Of a stretch of DNA of 51,470 bases, positions 18,297 through 26,234 are shown piece after piece. Within the stretch, counting starts at the first letter, position 1; every line of letters starts with the position of its first letter. The notes under the pieces were generated by a model. That model was not told the DNA's origin, did not search any database, and saw nothing but the letters and a program-made list of their open reading frames with translations. This DNA is from Acidobacteriota bacterium (GTDB lineage Bacteria; Acidobacteriota; Vicinamibacteria; Vicinamibacterales; UBA2999): contig JADZCY010000401.1 of assembly GCA_020851325.1 (NCBI GenBank), positions 1 through 51,470 on the forward strand, given 5' to 3'. The position numbers and the translations under genes were made by a program.

Positions 18297-18815
18297 TTAC
18301 GCCCCCACGCGGTAGCGCTCGCGCAGGATGTCGAGGTGGTGCTGCGTGTGCCCGGCTGTGATCCAGCAAAGGGCGCGGCCGCTAACGGGCCGGCCGTTGG
18401 CCACGACCTGGCGCGTCAGCATGGCGTCGTTCAGCGTCCGGACCAGCGCAAGCGTCGCTTCGCGCACGGCGAGCAGTTCCGCGACGATGTCCGCGACCGG
18501 ACGGAAGTGGTGCGGTGCGACTTCGGCCCACTGGTTCTCATCGAATCCGGCCAGCGGCGTGGCGTCGTTGCGGGCGACTCGGAGCAGCCGATACGCAAAC
18601 ACGCGCTCGGCATCGGCGAGATGGCCGAGCACCTCGTTCACGCTCCATTTGCCGGGTTCATATCGAAACGTCGCGGTGTCGGCCGGCAGCGGCGCGAGGC
18701 CGGCGATGTTCTGGCGCTGGCCTTGGAGCGCGGCCAGCGGACCGCTCTCGGGGACCTTGCTGACATAGCCGGCATAGAACGGAGCGAACTCCTCGGGCGT
18801 GGGCCTGGCGATCAT
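18297..18815 (-). CDS. DinB-family (DUF664/DinB_2-like) protein
   Basis: The 172-residue protein has the four-helix DinB fold. The expected metal-binding histidines appear in NEVLGHLADAERV (helix 2) and in WITAGHTQHHLDILRERY (last helix). Proteins of this superfamily bind a divalent metal and include thiol transferases for bacillithiol or mycothiol, but many have no assigned substrate; this one cannot be narrowed further. This is not DinB DNA polymerase IV. The ATG lies six bases after TAGTGT, giving a predicted leaderless mRNA. The gene is monocistronic and bracketed by inverted copies of a composite repeat. Confidence 0.85.
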   Translation of the reverse strand: MIARPTPEEFAPFYAGYVSKVPESGPLAALQGQRQNIAGLAPLPADTATFRYEPGKWSVNEVLGHLADAERVFAYRLLRVARNDATPLAGFDENQWAEVAPHHFRPVADIVAELLAVREATLALVRTLNDAMLTRQVVANGRPVSGRALCWITAGHTQHHLDILRERYRVGA

Positions 18816-18821
18816 CGCGCC

Positions 18822-18827
18822 ACACTA
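18822..18827 (-). promoter_or_regulatory. -10 box (TAGTGT) of the dinB-like gene, predicted leaderless
   Basis: TAGTGT on the minus strand, then GGCGCG, then the ATG at 18815. Confidence 0.55.
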
Positions 18828-18865
18828 CCAGATCCCCAACCAGGCCGCCTGGACAAGAACGTCTC

Positions 18866-18921
18866 CCGCCTCCCGCTTGCCCTGAGCGAAGTCGAAGGGC
18901 CTCCCGCCTCCCGTGTCCCGT
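18866..18921 (-). repeat. composite repeat, right of dinB-like gene, inverted orientation
   Basis: CTCCCGC heptamers surround CTTGCCCTGAGCGAAGTCGAAGGG, the reverse complement of the core at 18194-18286. It ends a few bases before the TATACT box of argH. Confidence 0.85.
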
Positions 18922-18926
18922 CAACG

Positions 18927-18932
18927 TATACT
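18927..18932 (+). promoter_or_regulatory. -10 box (TATACT) of the argH operon
   Basis: TATACT lies 13 bases before the ATG, predicting a leader of about six bases and no room for a Shine-Dalgarno. Confidence 0.55.
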
Positions 18933-18945
18933 CAGAAGACCCCTC

Positions 18946-20400
18946 ATGCGTTTTGCCCCCGAGTACGTCTCCATCGTCCTCGACGAGAACTTCGAGGACG
19001 CCAAGGAGCTCCTCCTCTCGCCCCTGATGTCCATCAACTACGCGCACCTGGTGATGCTGGCCGAACAGGGCATCATCAGCGGCGCCGACGCGCGCATGCT
19101 GCGCACCGCGCTCGATGGCATCTCGCTCGACACGGTGCGCGAAGTCACCTACGACGGCACCTACGAGGATCTGTTCTTCTACATCGAGCGGCTGATCGAG
19201 CAGTCCGCCGGCGACGAGGTTGCCGGCCGCCTGCACACCGCGCGCAGCCGCAACGACATCGCGATGACGATGTATCGCATTCGCCAGCGCGAGTTCATCG
19301 CCGCGGTGGCAACCGGCGTGCTGGACCTGCGCGCCGCGTTCATCGATCTGGCGTCGCGTCATCGCGAATCGATCTACGGCGCGCATACGCACACGCAGCC
19401 GGCGCAGCCAACGACAATGGCGCATTACCTGCTGGCGGTGATCGAGCAGTTGGAACGCGACACGACGCGGCTGGCGGCGGCCTACGAGTCGACGAACCGC
19501 AATCCGCTCGGCGCCTGCGCCATCACCGGTACCGGGTTCCCGATCGATCGCACGCGCACCAGTGACCTGCTCGGGTTCTCCGCGCCCACCTGCAACACCT
19601 ACGGCAGCATCGCGACGGTGGACTACCTGCTCGAGAGCGTGTCGGCCACCGGCGTGCTCGTAATCGGCCTTGGCCGCGTCATTCAGGATCTGCTGCTGTG
19701 GTGCACGATGGAGTTCGGCTACCTGCGGCTGGCGGACGGCTTCGTGCAGGGCAGCAGCATCATGCCGCAGAAGCGCAACCCGGTGGCGCTTGAGCATGCG
19801 CGCGCCATTGCCAGCAAGGCGGTCGGCCAGTCACAGGCGATTGCCTCCGCCGTCCACAACACGCCCTTCGGCGACATCGTCGATACGGAAGACGACTTGC
19901 AGCCGCTGGTGGCGCAGATGTTCCGCGACGCGACGCGTGCGGTGACGCTGGTGGCCGCGGCGATGCGTGGCGCGGACTTCCATCGCGAGCGCCTGGCCGC
20001 GCGTGCGGCCGAGGGCGGAACGACGCTGACGGAACTCGCGGACACGCTGGTGCGCGATCACGGGCTGCCGTTCAAGTCGGCGCACGCGATTGCCGCGATG
20101 CTGCTGAAGGCACGCACGGAAGATCCCGACGCGTCGATGTCCGAAGCGCTGGCGCGCGCGTCCACCGCCGTGCTGGGCCACACGCTGTCCTACACCGAAG
20201 AGCAGTTGCAGACCATCATGAGCCCGGCGCATTTCGTGGCCGTGCGCACCACCTACGGCGGTCCGGCGCCGACCGAAACGGCGCGGGCGCTCTCCGCTTC
20301 GGTCGATCTGCTGGCGCGCGACAAGGCGCAGTGGCAGGCACGGCGCGACGCGCTGGCGACATCCGAGCGGCGCCTGCGAAGCGCGGTGGACGGCCTGTGA
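18946..20400 (+). CDS. argH: argininosuccinate lyase
   Basis: This 484-residue member of the fumarase/aspartase superfamily catalyses the last step of arginine synthesis, argininosuccinate to arginine plus fumarate, in the cytoplasm as a homotetramer. The signature loop GSSIMPQKRNP is intact with catalytic Ser271, and the conserved HTHTQPAQPTTMAHY and TARSRND segments are present. The start was moved from the track's 18913 to the ATG at 18946, because a TATACT -10 box lies between them and the family begins near this Met. No other arg genes are in the window. A 29-residue membrane peptide and a sodium:solute symporter follow on the same strand with short gaps. Confidence 0.95.
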   Translation: MRFAPEYVSIVLDENFEDAKELLLSPLMSINYAHLVMLAEQGIISGADARMLRTALDGISLDTVREVTYDGTYEDLFFYIERLIEQSAGDEVAGRLHTARSRNDIAMTMYRIRQREFIAAVATGVLDLRAAFIDLASRHRESIYGAHTHTQPAQPTTMAHYLLAVIEQLERDTTRLAAAYESTNRNPLGACAITGTGFPIDRTRTSDLLGFSAPTCNTYGSIATVDYLLESVSATGVLVIGLGRVIQDLLLWCTMEFGYLRLADGFVQGSSIMPQKRNPVALEHARAIASKAVGQSQAIASAVHNTPFGDIVDTEDDLQPLVAQMFRDATRAVTLVAAAMRGADFHRERLAARAAEGGTTLTELADTLVRDHGLPFKSAHAIAAMLLKARTEDPDASMSEALARASTAVLGHTLSYTEEQLQTIMSPAHFVAVRTTYGGPAPTETARALSASVDLLARDKAQWQARRDALATSERRLRSAVDGL

Positions 20401-20405
20401 CCCAC

Positions 20406-20495
20406 ATGAACCGCCAGTACGTGCTGGTGATCCTGGTCTGGATCGCGACGCTGGCGGCGCTGTACATCTTCCAGTCGGCCTTCGGGCTTCGCTGA
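20406..20495 (+). CDS. 29-residue single-helix membrane peptide upstream of the symporter
   Basis: Translation gives [20 protein letters not shown] followed by a short amphipathic end and a stop: one hydrophobic helix with a basic N-terminus and a final arginine. It begins five bases after the argH stop and ends 25 bases before the symporter ATG, in the same strand. It is too short for the ORF track. Its composition (a single clean transmembrane helix, no waste space) and position suggest a small accessory subunit of the symporter. No Shine-Dalgarno is visible, so translation would depend on coupling to argH. Confidence 0.55.
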   Translation: MNRQYVLVILVWIATLAALYIFQSAFGLR

Positions 20496-20520
20496 CTCCT
20501 GCTCACCGCGACCTGCGCCC

Positions 20521-22230
20521 ATGCACTGGATCGACTGGACCATCATCGCCGTCTATCTCGTCTGGATTGTCTGGGACGGCATCCGCCTGACCGAGAAGGC
20601 GCAGGAGATCGAAGGCTACTTCCTGGCCAGCCGCAGCCTGCCGTGGTGGGCCGTCGGCCTGTCGGTGATGGCGACGCAGCTCTCGGCCATCACGATGATC
20701 GGCACGACCGGGCAGGGCTACCAGAGCGGCATGGGACTGCTGCAGCAGTACTACGCGCTGCCGCTGGCGATGATCATCCTGTCGGTCACGCTGGTGCCGT
20801 TCTTTCACAACGCCCGCGTGTTCACGGCCTACGAGTATCTGGAAGGACGCTTCGACAGCAAGACACGGACCTTCACCGCGCTGCTGTTCCTGCTCTCGCG
20901 CGGCATGTCCACCGGCGTCGTCATCTCGGCGCCGGCTGTCGTGCTGTCGGTGATGCTCGGCCTCGACGTCACCACGACATGCCTGCTCATCGGCCTGCCG
21001 ACGGCCGTCTATACGATGTTCGGCGGCGTGCAGGCCGTGACGTGGACGGACGTCAAGCAGATGTACCTGATCGTGTTCGGGCTGGTCGCCGTGGCCATCG
21101 CGCTGGTGCTGGGCCTGCCGGACGGCGTCGGCGTTGGCGAGGCGCTGCGGATTGCCGGGGCAACCGGCCGCCTGCAGGTGATGGACTTCAGCCTCGATCC
21201 GAACCGCACCTACACCTTCTGGTCGGGAACGATCGGCGCGCTGTTCCTGTTCCTGTCGTACTTCGGCACCGACCAGAGCCAGGTGCAGCGCTATCTCACG
21301 GCGAAGTCGGTGGACGAGGCGCGCACGTCGCTCCTGATGAGCGCCTACTGGAAGATCCCGCTGCAGGCGCTGGTGATGATCATCGGCGTCTTCATGTTCC
21401 TGTTCTACGTCTTCACGCCGCCGCCGATGCTGTTCAATCCGGTGCACGACCAGCAGGTGCGGCAGAGCGAACGCGCGGCGGAATACGCGGCGCTGGAACA
21501 GCGCTTCGACGCCGCCGTGGCGACGCGGCGGCAGGCCGCCGAAAGCGCGGCGCAGATGGACCGCGGCGGCGACGGCATGACGCGGGCGTTGTCGCAGGCG
21601 GCGTTCCTGAGCGCCGACGAGCAGGTGAAGAGCGTCCGCGCCGAAGCCGTGGCCCTGGTCCGCGAGGTGTCGGGCGATGCCACCTACAACGACGTCAACT
21701 ACGTCTTCCCGACGTTCGTGACGACGCACCTGCCGGTGGGGTTGATTGGTCTGTTGATGGCGGCGATCTTCGCGGCGGCGATGTCGACGATTTCAGCGGA
21801 GCTGGCGTCGCTGTCGACGGCGACGGTGATCGACTTCTACCGCCGCTTTGGCAGCGGCCGCACGGCCGATGATCGGACGCTGTTGAACGTGTCGAGGCTG
21901 GCCACCGGACTCTGGGCCGTCTTCGCCTCCGTCGTCGCGATCTGGGCGGCGGAGCTCGGCTCGCTGATCGAAGTGGTGAATCGCTTCGGGTCGTTCTTCT
22001 ACGGCTCGATCCTCGGCGTGTTCATCCTCGCCATAGCCTGGCCGCGCGCCAATGGACACGGCGCGTTTGCCGGACTGATTGCCGGCATGGTCACGGTAGG
22101 CTACGTCGCGAGTACCACCTCCATCGGGTTCCTCTGGCACAACCTGATTGGCGCCGTCGCCGTCTTCGTCGTCGGCGTGATCGTCAGCGCCGCCACCGGC
22201 GGTCGCCGGACCACGCCTGCCGCGAGCTGA
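20521..22230 (+). CDS. sodium:solute symporter (SSS/SLC5 family) with hydrophilic insert
   Basis: The 569-residue protein has the SSS fold with about 13 helices. Conserved early segments include [26 protein letters not shown] and the Na2-site-like [13 protein letters not shown], and later [21 protein letters not shown] charged, probably coiled-coil insert (about residues 315-390, [20 protein letters not shown]) interrupts two helices; such inserts are known in some Bacteroidetes and acidobacterial members. The family uses the sodium gradient to import sugars, amino acids, vitamins or sialic acid; the substrate cannot be read here. It follows argH and a 29-residue membrane peptide and is followed after two bases by another 35-residue membrane peptide. 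Confidence 0.9.
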   Translation: MHWIDWTIIAVYLVWIVWDGIRLTEKAQEIEGYFLASRSLPWWAVGLSVMATQLSAITMIGTTGQGYQSGMGLLQQYYALPLAMIILSVTLVPFFHNARVFTAYEYLEGRFDSKTRTFTALLFLLSRGMSTGVVISAPAVVLSVMLGLDVTTTCLLIGLPTAVYTMFGGVQAVTWTDVKQMYLIVFGLVAVAIALVLGLPDGVGVGEALRIAGATGRLQVMDFSLDPNRTYTFWSGTIGALFLFLSYFGTDQSQVQRYLTAKSVDEARTSLLMSAYWKIPLQALVMIIGVFMFLFYVFTPPPMLFNPVHDQQVRQSERAAEYAALEQRFDAAVATRRQAAESAAQMDRGGDGMTRALSQAAFLSADEQVKSVRAEAVALVREVSGDATYNDVNYVFPTFVTTHLPVGLIGLLMAAIFAAAMSTISAELASLSTATVIDFYRRFGSGRTADDRTLLNVSRLATGLWAVFASVVAIWAAELGSLIEVVNRFGSFFYGSILGVFILAIAWPRANGHGAFAGLIAGMVTVGYVASTTSIGFLWHNLIGAVAVFVVGVIVSAATGGRRTTPAAS

Positions 22231-22232
22231 CG

Positions 22233-22340
22233 ATGGCGCGGGCGCTGCTGCCGGCAATCCTCGGCGTGGCGGCAGTGCTGCTGGTGTCGTGGCTTGTCGG
22301 CGAATTGCTCCGACAGCGCCGTCCGCGCCGCCGACGATGA
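22233..22340 (+). CDS. 35-residue single-helix membrane peptide downstream of the symporter
   Basis: The ORF reads MARALLPAILGVAAVLLVSW, then a short segment (LVGELLRQ) and an arginine-rich tail before the stop: one transmembrane helix followed by a strongly positive C-terminus (inside by the positive-inside rule). It begins two bases after the symporter stop, so translation is almost certainly coupled. It is too short for the ORF track. With the peptide at 20406 it brackets the symporter, suggesting small accessory subunits; this is inference from position and composition only. Confidence 0.5.
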   Translation: MARALLPAILGVAAVLLVSWLVGELLRQRRPRRRR

Positions 22341-22425
22341 CGCGGACGGTCTCCAGGGCTTGGACGGCTTGAAGGGCTTGGAGGCTTGGAGGGCTTGGGG
22401 CTTGGAGGGCTTGCCGGGCTGGTCG
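22341..22425 (+). repeat. GGCTTGGAG-type tandem array upstream of the YciI-like gene
   Basis: Units such as GGCTTGAAG, GGCTTGGAG and GGCTTGGGG repeat with an 8-10 bp period. The array ends four bases before the TACACT box of the next gene, and an inverted relative lies at 22773-22800 beyond that gene. Confidence 0.8.
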
Positions 22426-22428
22426 GCA

Positions 22429-22434
22429 TACACT
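22429..22434 (+). promoter_or_regulatory. -10 box (TACACT) of the YciI-like gene, predicted leaderless
   Basis: TACACT is followed by seven bases and then the ATG at 22442. Confidence 0.6.
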
Positions 22435-22441
22435 CTTCGCC

Positions 22442-22735
22442 ATGTATGCCATCGCCATCGTACGCTATCGCCGCCCGCTGGAAGAAGTGACCGCTCACCA
22501 GGAGCCGCATCGGGCTTACCTGCGACAACTGAAGGCGGACGGCACGCTCGTCGCCGCGGGGCCGCTCGATCCCCGCTTCGGTGGACTGTTCCTGTTGCGC
22601 GTCTCCGACGCGACGCCGCAGGCGGATCTGGACAAGGTGCGCGACAACGACCCGTACTACCTCGCGGGTGTGGCGCAATACGAGCTGCTGCCGTGGGGGC
22701 CCGTGATCGGAAAAGAGGATCTCGACAAGATCTGA
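22442..22735 (+). CDS. YciI-family small protein
   Basis: This 97-residue protein has a YCII ferredoxin-like domain with the characteristic HRAYLRQLKADGTLVAAGPL segment, then FGGLFLLRVSDATPQADLD and DPYYLAGVAQYELLPW. Family members form dimers with a His/Asp pocket and are related to muconolactone isomerase and dehalogenase-like enzymes; the specific reaction is not known. It is monocistronic with a predicted leaderless start and lies between inverted GGCTTG-type arrays, as the DinB-like gene lies between another repeat family. Confidence 0.85.
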   Translation: MYAIAIVRYRRPLEEVTAHQEPHRAYLRQLKADGTLVAAGPLDPRFGGLFLLRVSDATPQADLDKVRDNDPYYLAGVAQYELLPWGPVIGKEDLDKI

Positions 22736-22765
22736 TCGCTGGCGAGAGGGGCTTGATCGGAGACT

Positions 22766-22900
22766 CGCCCGTTCAAGCCCTCCAAGCCCGAAGCCCTCCC
22801 AGCCTTTTGTCTGATGCCCTTACCGCCGCGCCGAAGCGCCAAGCGCGCACGCGGGCGGTCCCTTCCAGTCCTCCAGCCCTCCAGCCCTCCAGTCCTCTAG
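22766..22900 (+). repeat. inverted GGCTTG-type units plus (CCAGCCCT)n array
   Basis: CAAGCCCTCCAAGCCCGAAGCCCTCCC at 22774-22800 is the inverted counterpart of the array at 22341. From about 22863 it is followed by 8-bp units CCAGTCCT/CCAGCCCT that run up to the TAAAGT box of the beta-CASP gene. The ~60 bases between hold no supported gene. Confidence 0.75.
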
Positions 22901-22906
22901 TAAAGT
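22901..22906 (+). promoter_or_regulatory. -10 box (TAAAGT) of the beta-CASP nuclease operon, predicted leaderless
   Basis: TAAAGT is followed by eight bases and then the GTG at 22915. The 8-bp CCAGCCCT array touches its 5' side. Confidence 0.5.
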
Positions 22907-22914
22907 AAGTCCCT

Positions 22915-24303
22915 GTGGCTTCTTTGACATTTCTGGGTGCCGCCGGCACCGTGACGGGATCGCAGTATCTCGTCGAGACCGACAACGAGCGCGTGCTGGT
23001 CGACTGCGGCATGTTCCAGGGACTCAAGGCGCTGCGGCAACGCAACTGGGCGCCGCTGCCGGTCAAGCCCGGGTCGGTGCGGTCGGTGGTGCTGACGCAT
23101 GCGCACCTCGATCATTCGGGCCTGTTGCCGCGCCTCGTCTCCAACGGTTTTGCCGGCCGGATCTTCTGCACGGCGGGCACGTCTGATTTGTGCAAGCTGG
23201 TGCTGCCCGATGCCGGCCGCCTTCAGGAAGAGGACGCGCGTCGCGCCAATCGGCGCCGCTACACGCGGCACACGCCGGCGCTGCCGCTCTTCACCGAGGC
23301 AGACGCGTCGCTCGCGCTGTCGCGCCTGCAGCCCTTCGGGTTCCACCGCGCGATGCCGATTGCGCCGGGCCTCGAAGCCGAGTTCATCAACGCCGGTCAC
23401 CTGCTCGGCTCGGCATATGTCCGCATGCGCCGGACCAACGGACAGGGCGGCACCATCCTGTTCGGCGGCGATCTCGGACGCTATGGCCGGCCGGTACTGC
23501 CGGACCCGTCGCCCGGCGTTGACTGCGACGTGCTGCTCGTCGAATCCACTTACGGCGATCGCCTGCACCCACCCGAAGACGACGGCGCCGCGCTGGCGCA
23601 GGTGATCAACGACACGGTGGCGCGCCGCGGCAAGTTGATCATCCCGTCGTTCGCGATTGGCCGTGTCGAGGAAGTGCTCTACTGGTTGAAGAAGCTGGAA
23701 GAACAGAATCGCGTGCCGGTGCTGCCGGTCTACGTCGACAGCCCGATGGCCGTCAAAGCCCTCGAGTACTACCGTCGCCATGCGGCCGAACTCGATCCCG
23801 ATGTGCGTCCGGCCCGCGGTGAAGTGTGTGCGTTCTGCACGGCGCGGTTCGAGGCGGTCGAGTCGACGCAGGAGTCGAAGTCGGTCACCGAGCGTCCCGG
23901 CCCGGCGATCGTGATCTCCGCCAGCGGCATGGCCACCGGCGGTCGCGTGCTGCATCACCTGGCCGCGGCGCTGCCCGACCCGCGCAACACCGTGCTGTTC
24001 GTCGGCTTCCAGGCGGCGGGCACGCGCGGCCGCACGCTCATCGACGGCGCCAAGGTGGTGAAGATGCTCGGCCAGGAGATTCCGGTCAACGCCACCGTCG
24101 CCAAGCTCAACGCGATGTCGGCACACGCCGACGCCAACGAGATCATCCAGTGGCTGCGCACGTTCCCGAAGGCGCCGGGCATCACCTATCTGGTGCACGG
24201 CGAGCCGCCGGCGCAGCAGGCGCTCAAGGTGCGGATCGAGCAGGAGATGGGCTGGCGCGTGCACGTGCCGGCGCACGGCGAGAAGGTGGAGATCCCGCTG
24301 TGA
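22915..24303 (+). CDS. metallo-beta-lactamase / beta-CASP RNA nuclease (CPSF73-like)
   Basis: The 462-residue protein has the MBL zinc motif THAHLDHSG (His62, His64, Asp66, His67), the later ligands GHLLGS and FGGDLGR, and the beta-CASP domain. In that domain motifs A-C are recognisable in VESTYG, SGMATGGR (ISASGMATGG) and the HADANEI histidine, with IPSFAIGR and VDSPMA between. It ends in the RNA-specificity-type segment LVHGEPPAQQAL. Members are endo- or exoribonucleases acting on single-stranded RNA in the cytoplasm. A GTG start follows a -10 box by eight bases. The stop overlaps the next gene (GTGA), beginning a tightly packed operon. Confidence 0.93.
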   Translation: MASLTFLGAAGTVTGSQYLVETDNERVLVDCGMFQGLKALRQRNWAPLPVKPGSVRSVVLTHAHLDHSGLLPRLVSNGFAGRIFCTAGTSDLCKLVLPDAGRLQEEDARRANRRRYTRHTPALPLFTEADASLALSRLQPFGFHRAMPIAPGLEAEFINAGHLLGSAYVRMRRTNGQGGTILFGGDLGRYGRPVLPDPSPGVDCDVLLVESTYGDRLHPPEDDGAALAQVINDTVARRGKLIIPSFAIGRVEEVLYWLKKLEEQNRVPVLPVYVDSPMAVKALEYYRRHAAELDPDVRPARGEVCAFCTARFEAVESTQESKSVTERPGPAIVISASGMATGGRVLHHLAAALPDPRNTVLFVGFQAAGTRGRTLIDGAKVVKMLGQEIPVNATVAKLNAMSAHADANEIIQWLRTFPKAPGITYLVHGEPPAQQALKVRIEQEMGWRVHVPAHGEKVEIPL

Positions 24304-26234
24304 GCGAGGTCGAAACCACGACGCGTCCATACCTGCTCGAGCAGATAGACGACGCGGCGGTCGTGCAGTTGTACGCGGATGGGTTTGCCGCGCTGCCGCT
24401 GCCCGAAAAGGTGCTCGTCTGGCACCTCTACAACGCCGCGCTTGCCGGCCGCGACATCTATTACGACCAGCGCTATCGGCACAATCTGGCCATGCGCGCG
24501 ATGCTCGAAGCGGTGATCACACGTCCCGCCGGCATCGAGGCCTCGGCGCTCGACGCCATCACGCGCTACACCAAACTCTTCTGGCTCAACACCGGACCGT
24601 ACAACAACCTGACGGCACGCAAGTTCGTGCTGCCGCTGGCGCCCGAGCGGTTTGCCACCGCGGTGACGCAGGCGCATGCCAACGGCGCGACGCTGCCGCT
24701 GCAGGCCGGTGAGACACCCGAGGCGCTGGTGGCGCGCTATGCGCCGATGTTCTTCGATCTGTCCGTCGACCCGATGGTCACGAACAAGACGCCGCTCGAC
24801 GGCAGGGACATCCTCGTTGCCAGCGCCAACAACCTGTACGACGGCGTGGCGATGGCCGATCTGGAGGGCTTCGCCGAGCGGCACCCGATCAACTCGCGAC
24901 TGGTGAAGCGCGACGGCCAGCTCACCGAAGAGGTGTATCGCGTCGGCGGCCTCTATCACGATCACATCGTCCGCATCGTCTCGCACCTGCAGGAAGCCGC
25001 AGCGGTGGCACCGCCGGCGCTTGCGCGTGCGCTGACGGCGCTGATTCGGTGGTACCACACCGGTGACGAAGCGGACCGTGAAGCGTTCGACATCGCCTGG
25101 GTGCAGAATCACGACACCAGCGTCGACACCATGAACGGCTTCATCGAGGTCTACATGGACGCGCGCGGCACCAAGGGCGCGTGGGAAGGGCTCGTCTACT
25201 ACAGCAACCCCGAGAAGACCGGCAAGATCCGCACGCTGGCCGAGCAGGCGCAGTGGTTCGAAGACCGCATGCCGATCGAGCCGCGGTTCCGCAAACCCGT
25301 CGTGCAGGGCGTGTCGGCGATGGCGATCGAAGTGGTGGTGGAAGCCGGGGACTCGGGCCCGATCACGCCGATCGGCGTCAACCTGCCAAACGATCAGCGC
25401 ATCCGCGAGGCGTACGGCAGCAAGTCGGTGTCGCTGGCCAACGTGCTCGAGGCCTACGACCGCTCGCAGCCCGACAGCGTGCGCCAGGAGTTCTGCTGGG
25501 ACGAGGCGGAAGCGGAACGGGCGCGGCAGTGGGCCGCCTTCGCCGGCGAATTGACGACGGAGATCCATGAGGTGCTGGGGCATGGATCGGGCCGGATGGC
25601 CGAGGACGTCGCCGCGCAGCCGCAGGAGTTGCTGAAGGAGCAATATTCCGCGCTCGAAGAGACGCGCGCCGATCTGGTGGCGTTGTACTTCGTCGCCGAA
25701 CCGCACCTGGCGACGCTCGGCCTGCTCGATGGTGCCGATCATTCGGCGATCGTCCGCGCCGAATACGAGGCCTACGCGCGAAACGCCTTGATGCAACTGC
25801 GGCGCGTCCGCGAAGGCACGTCGATCGAGGAAGATCACATGCGCAACCGGCAGGCGATTGTCGGCTGGCTGCTCGCCAACACCGCCGCCATCGACATCCG
25901 TCGTCGCGACGGCAAGACCTACTACGTCGTGACCAACGTGGACGCGTTCCGCGCTGGTGTGGCGACGCTGCTGGCGCACGTGCAGCGCGTCAAGAGCGAG
26001 GGCGACTACGCCGCCGCGCGCGAGCTGTTCGAGACCTACGGCGTGCACTTCGATCCGGCGCTGCGGGACGAGATCGTCGAGCGCGTCGATCGCTTGAAGC
26101 TGCCGTCGTACACCGGGTTCGTCATGCCGAAGCTGCAAGCCGTCTACGGTCGGGATGGCGCCATCACTGACGTCGAGATCTCGTATCCTTGCGACTTCAC
26201 CGCGCAGATGCTCGAGTATTCGGGAATCCGATGA
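24300..26234 (+). CDS. M49-family dipeptidyl-peptidase III-like metallopeptidase
   Basis: The 644-residue protein carries the M49 hexapeptide zinc motif HEVLGH (His423, Glu424, His428) and the second motif EETRADL (about residues 453-459), which supplies the third ligand. In DPP III the usual forms are HELLGH and EECRAE. There is no signal peptide, so it is cytoplasmic, and the family removes N-terminal dipeptides from oligopeptides. The start is a GTG overlapping the preceding stop (GTGA), and the stop overlaps the next ATG (ATGA). The track's longer ORF from 23826 is a shadow of the beta-CASP gene. Linkage of an RNA nuclease and a peptidase in one coupled operon is unusual. Confidence 0.9.
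   Translation: MSEVETTTRPYLLEQIDDAAVVQLYADGFAALPLPEKVLVWHLYNAALAGRDIYYDQRYRHNLAMRAMLEAVITRPAGIEASALDAITRYTKLFWLNTGPYNNLTARKFVLPLAPERFATAVTQAHANGATLPLQAGETPEALVARYAPMFFDLSVDPMVTNKTPLDGRDILVASANNLYDGVAMADLEGFAERHPINSRLVKRDGQLTEEVYRVGGLYHDHIVRIVSHLQEAAAVAPPALARALTALIRWYHTGDEADREAFDIAWVQNHDTSVDTMNGFIEVYMDARGTKGAWEGLVYYSNPEKTGKIRTLAEQAQWFEDRMPIEPRFRKPVVQGVSAMAIEVVVEAGDSGPITPIGVNLPNDQRIREAYGSKSVSLANVLEAYDRSQPDSVRQEFCWDEAEAERARQWAAFAGELTTEIHEVLGHGSGRMAEDVAAQPQELLKEQYSALEETRADLVALYFVAEPHLATLGLLDGADHSAIVRAEYEAYARNALMQLRRVREGTSIEEDHMRNRQAIVGWLLANTAAIDIRRRDGKTYYVVTNVDAFRAGVATLLAHVQRVKSEGDYAAARELFETYGVHFDPALRDEIVERVDRLKLPSYTGFVMPKLQAVYGRDGAITDVEISYPCDFTAQMLEYSGIR

Noticed and set aside
18297-18815. DNA polymerase IV (dinB)
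   Set aside because: The protein belongs to the unrelated four-helix metal-binding DinB superfamily, far too short for a Y-family polymerase.
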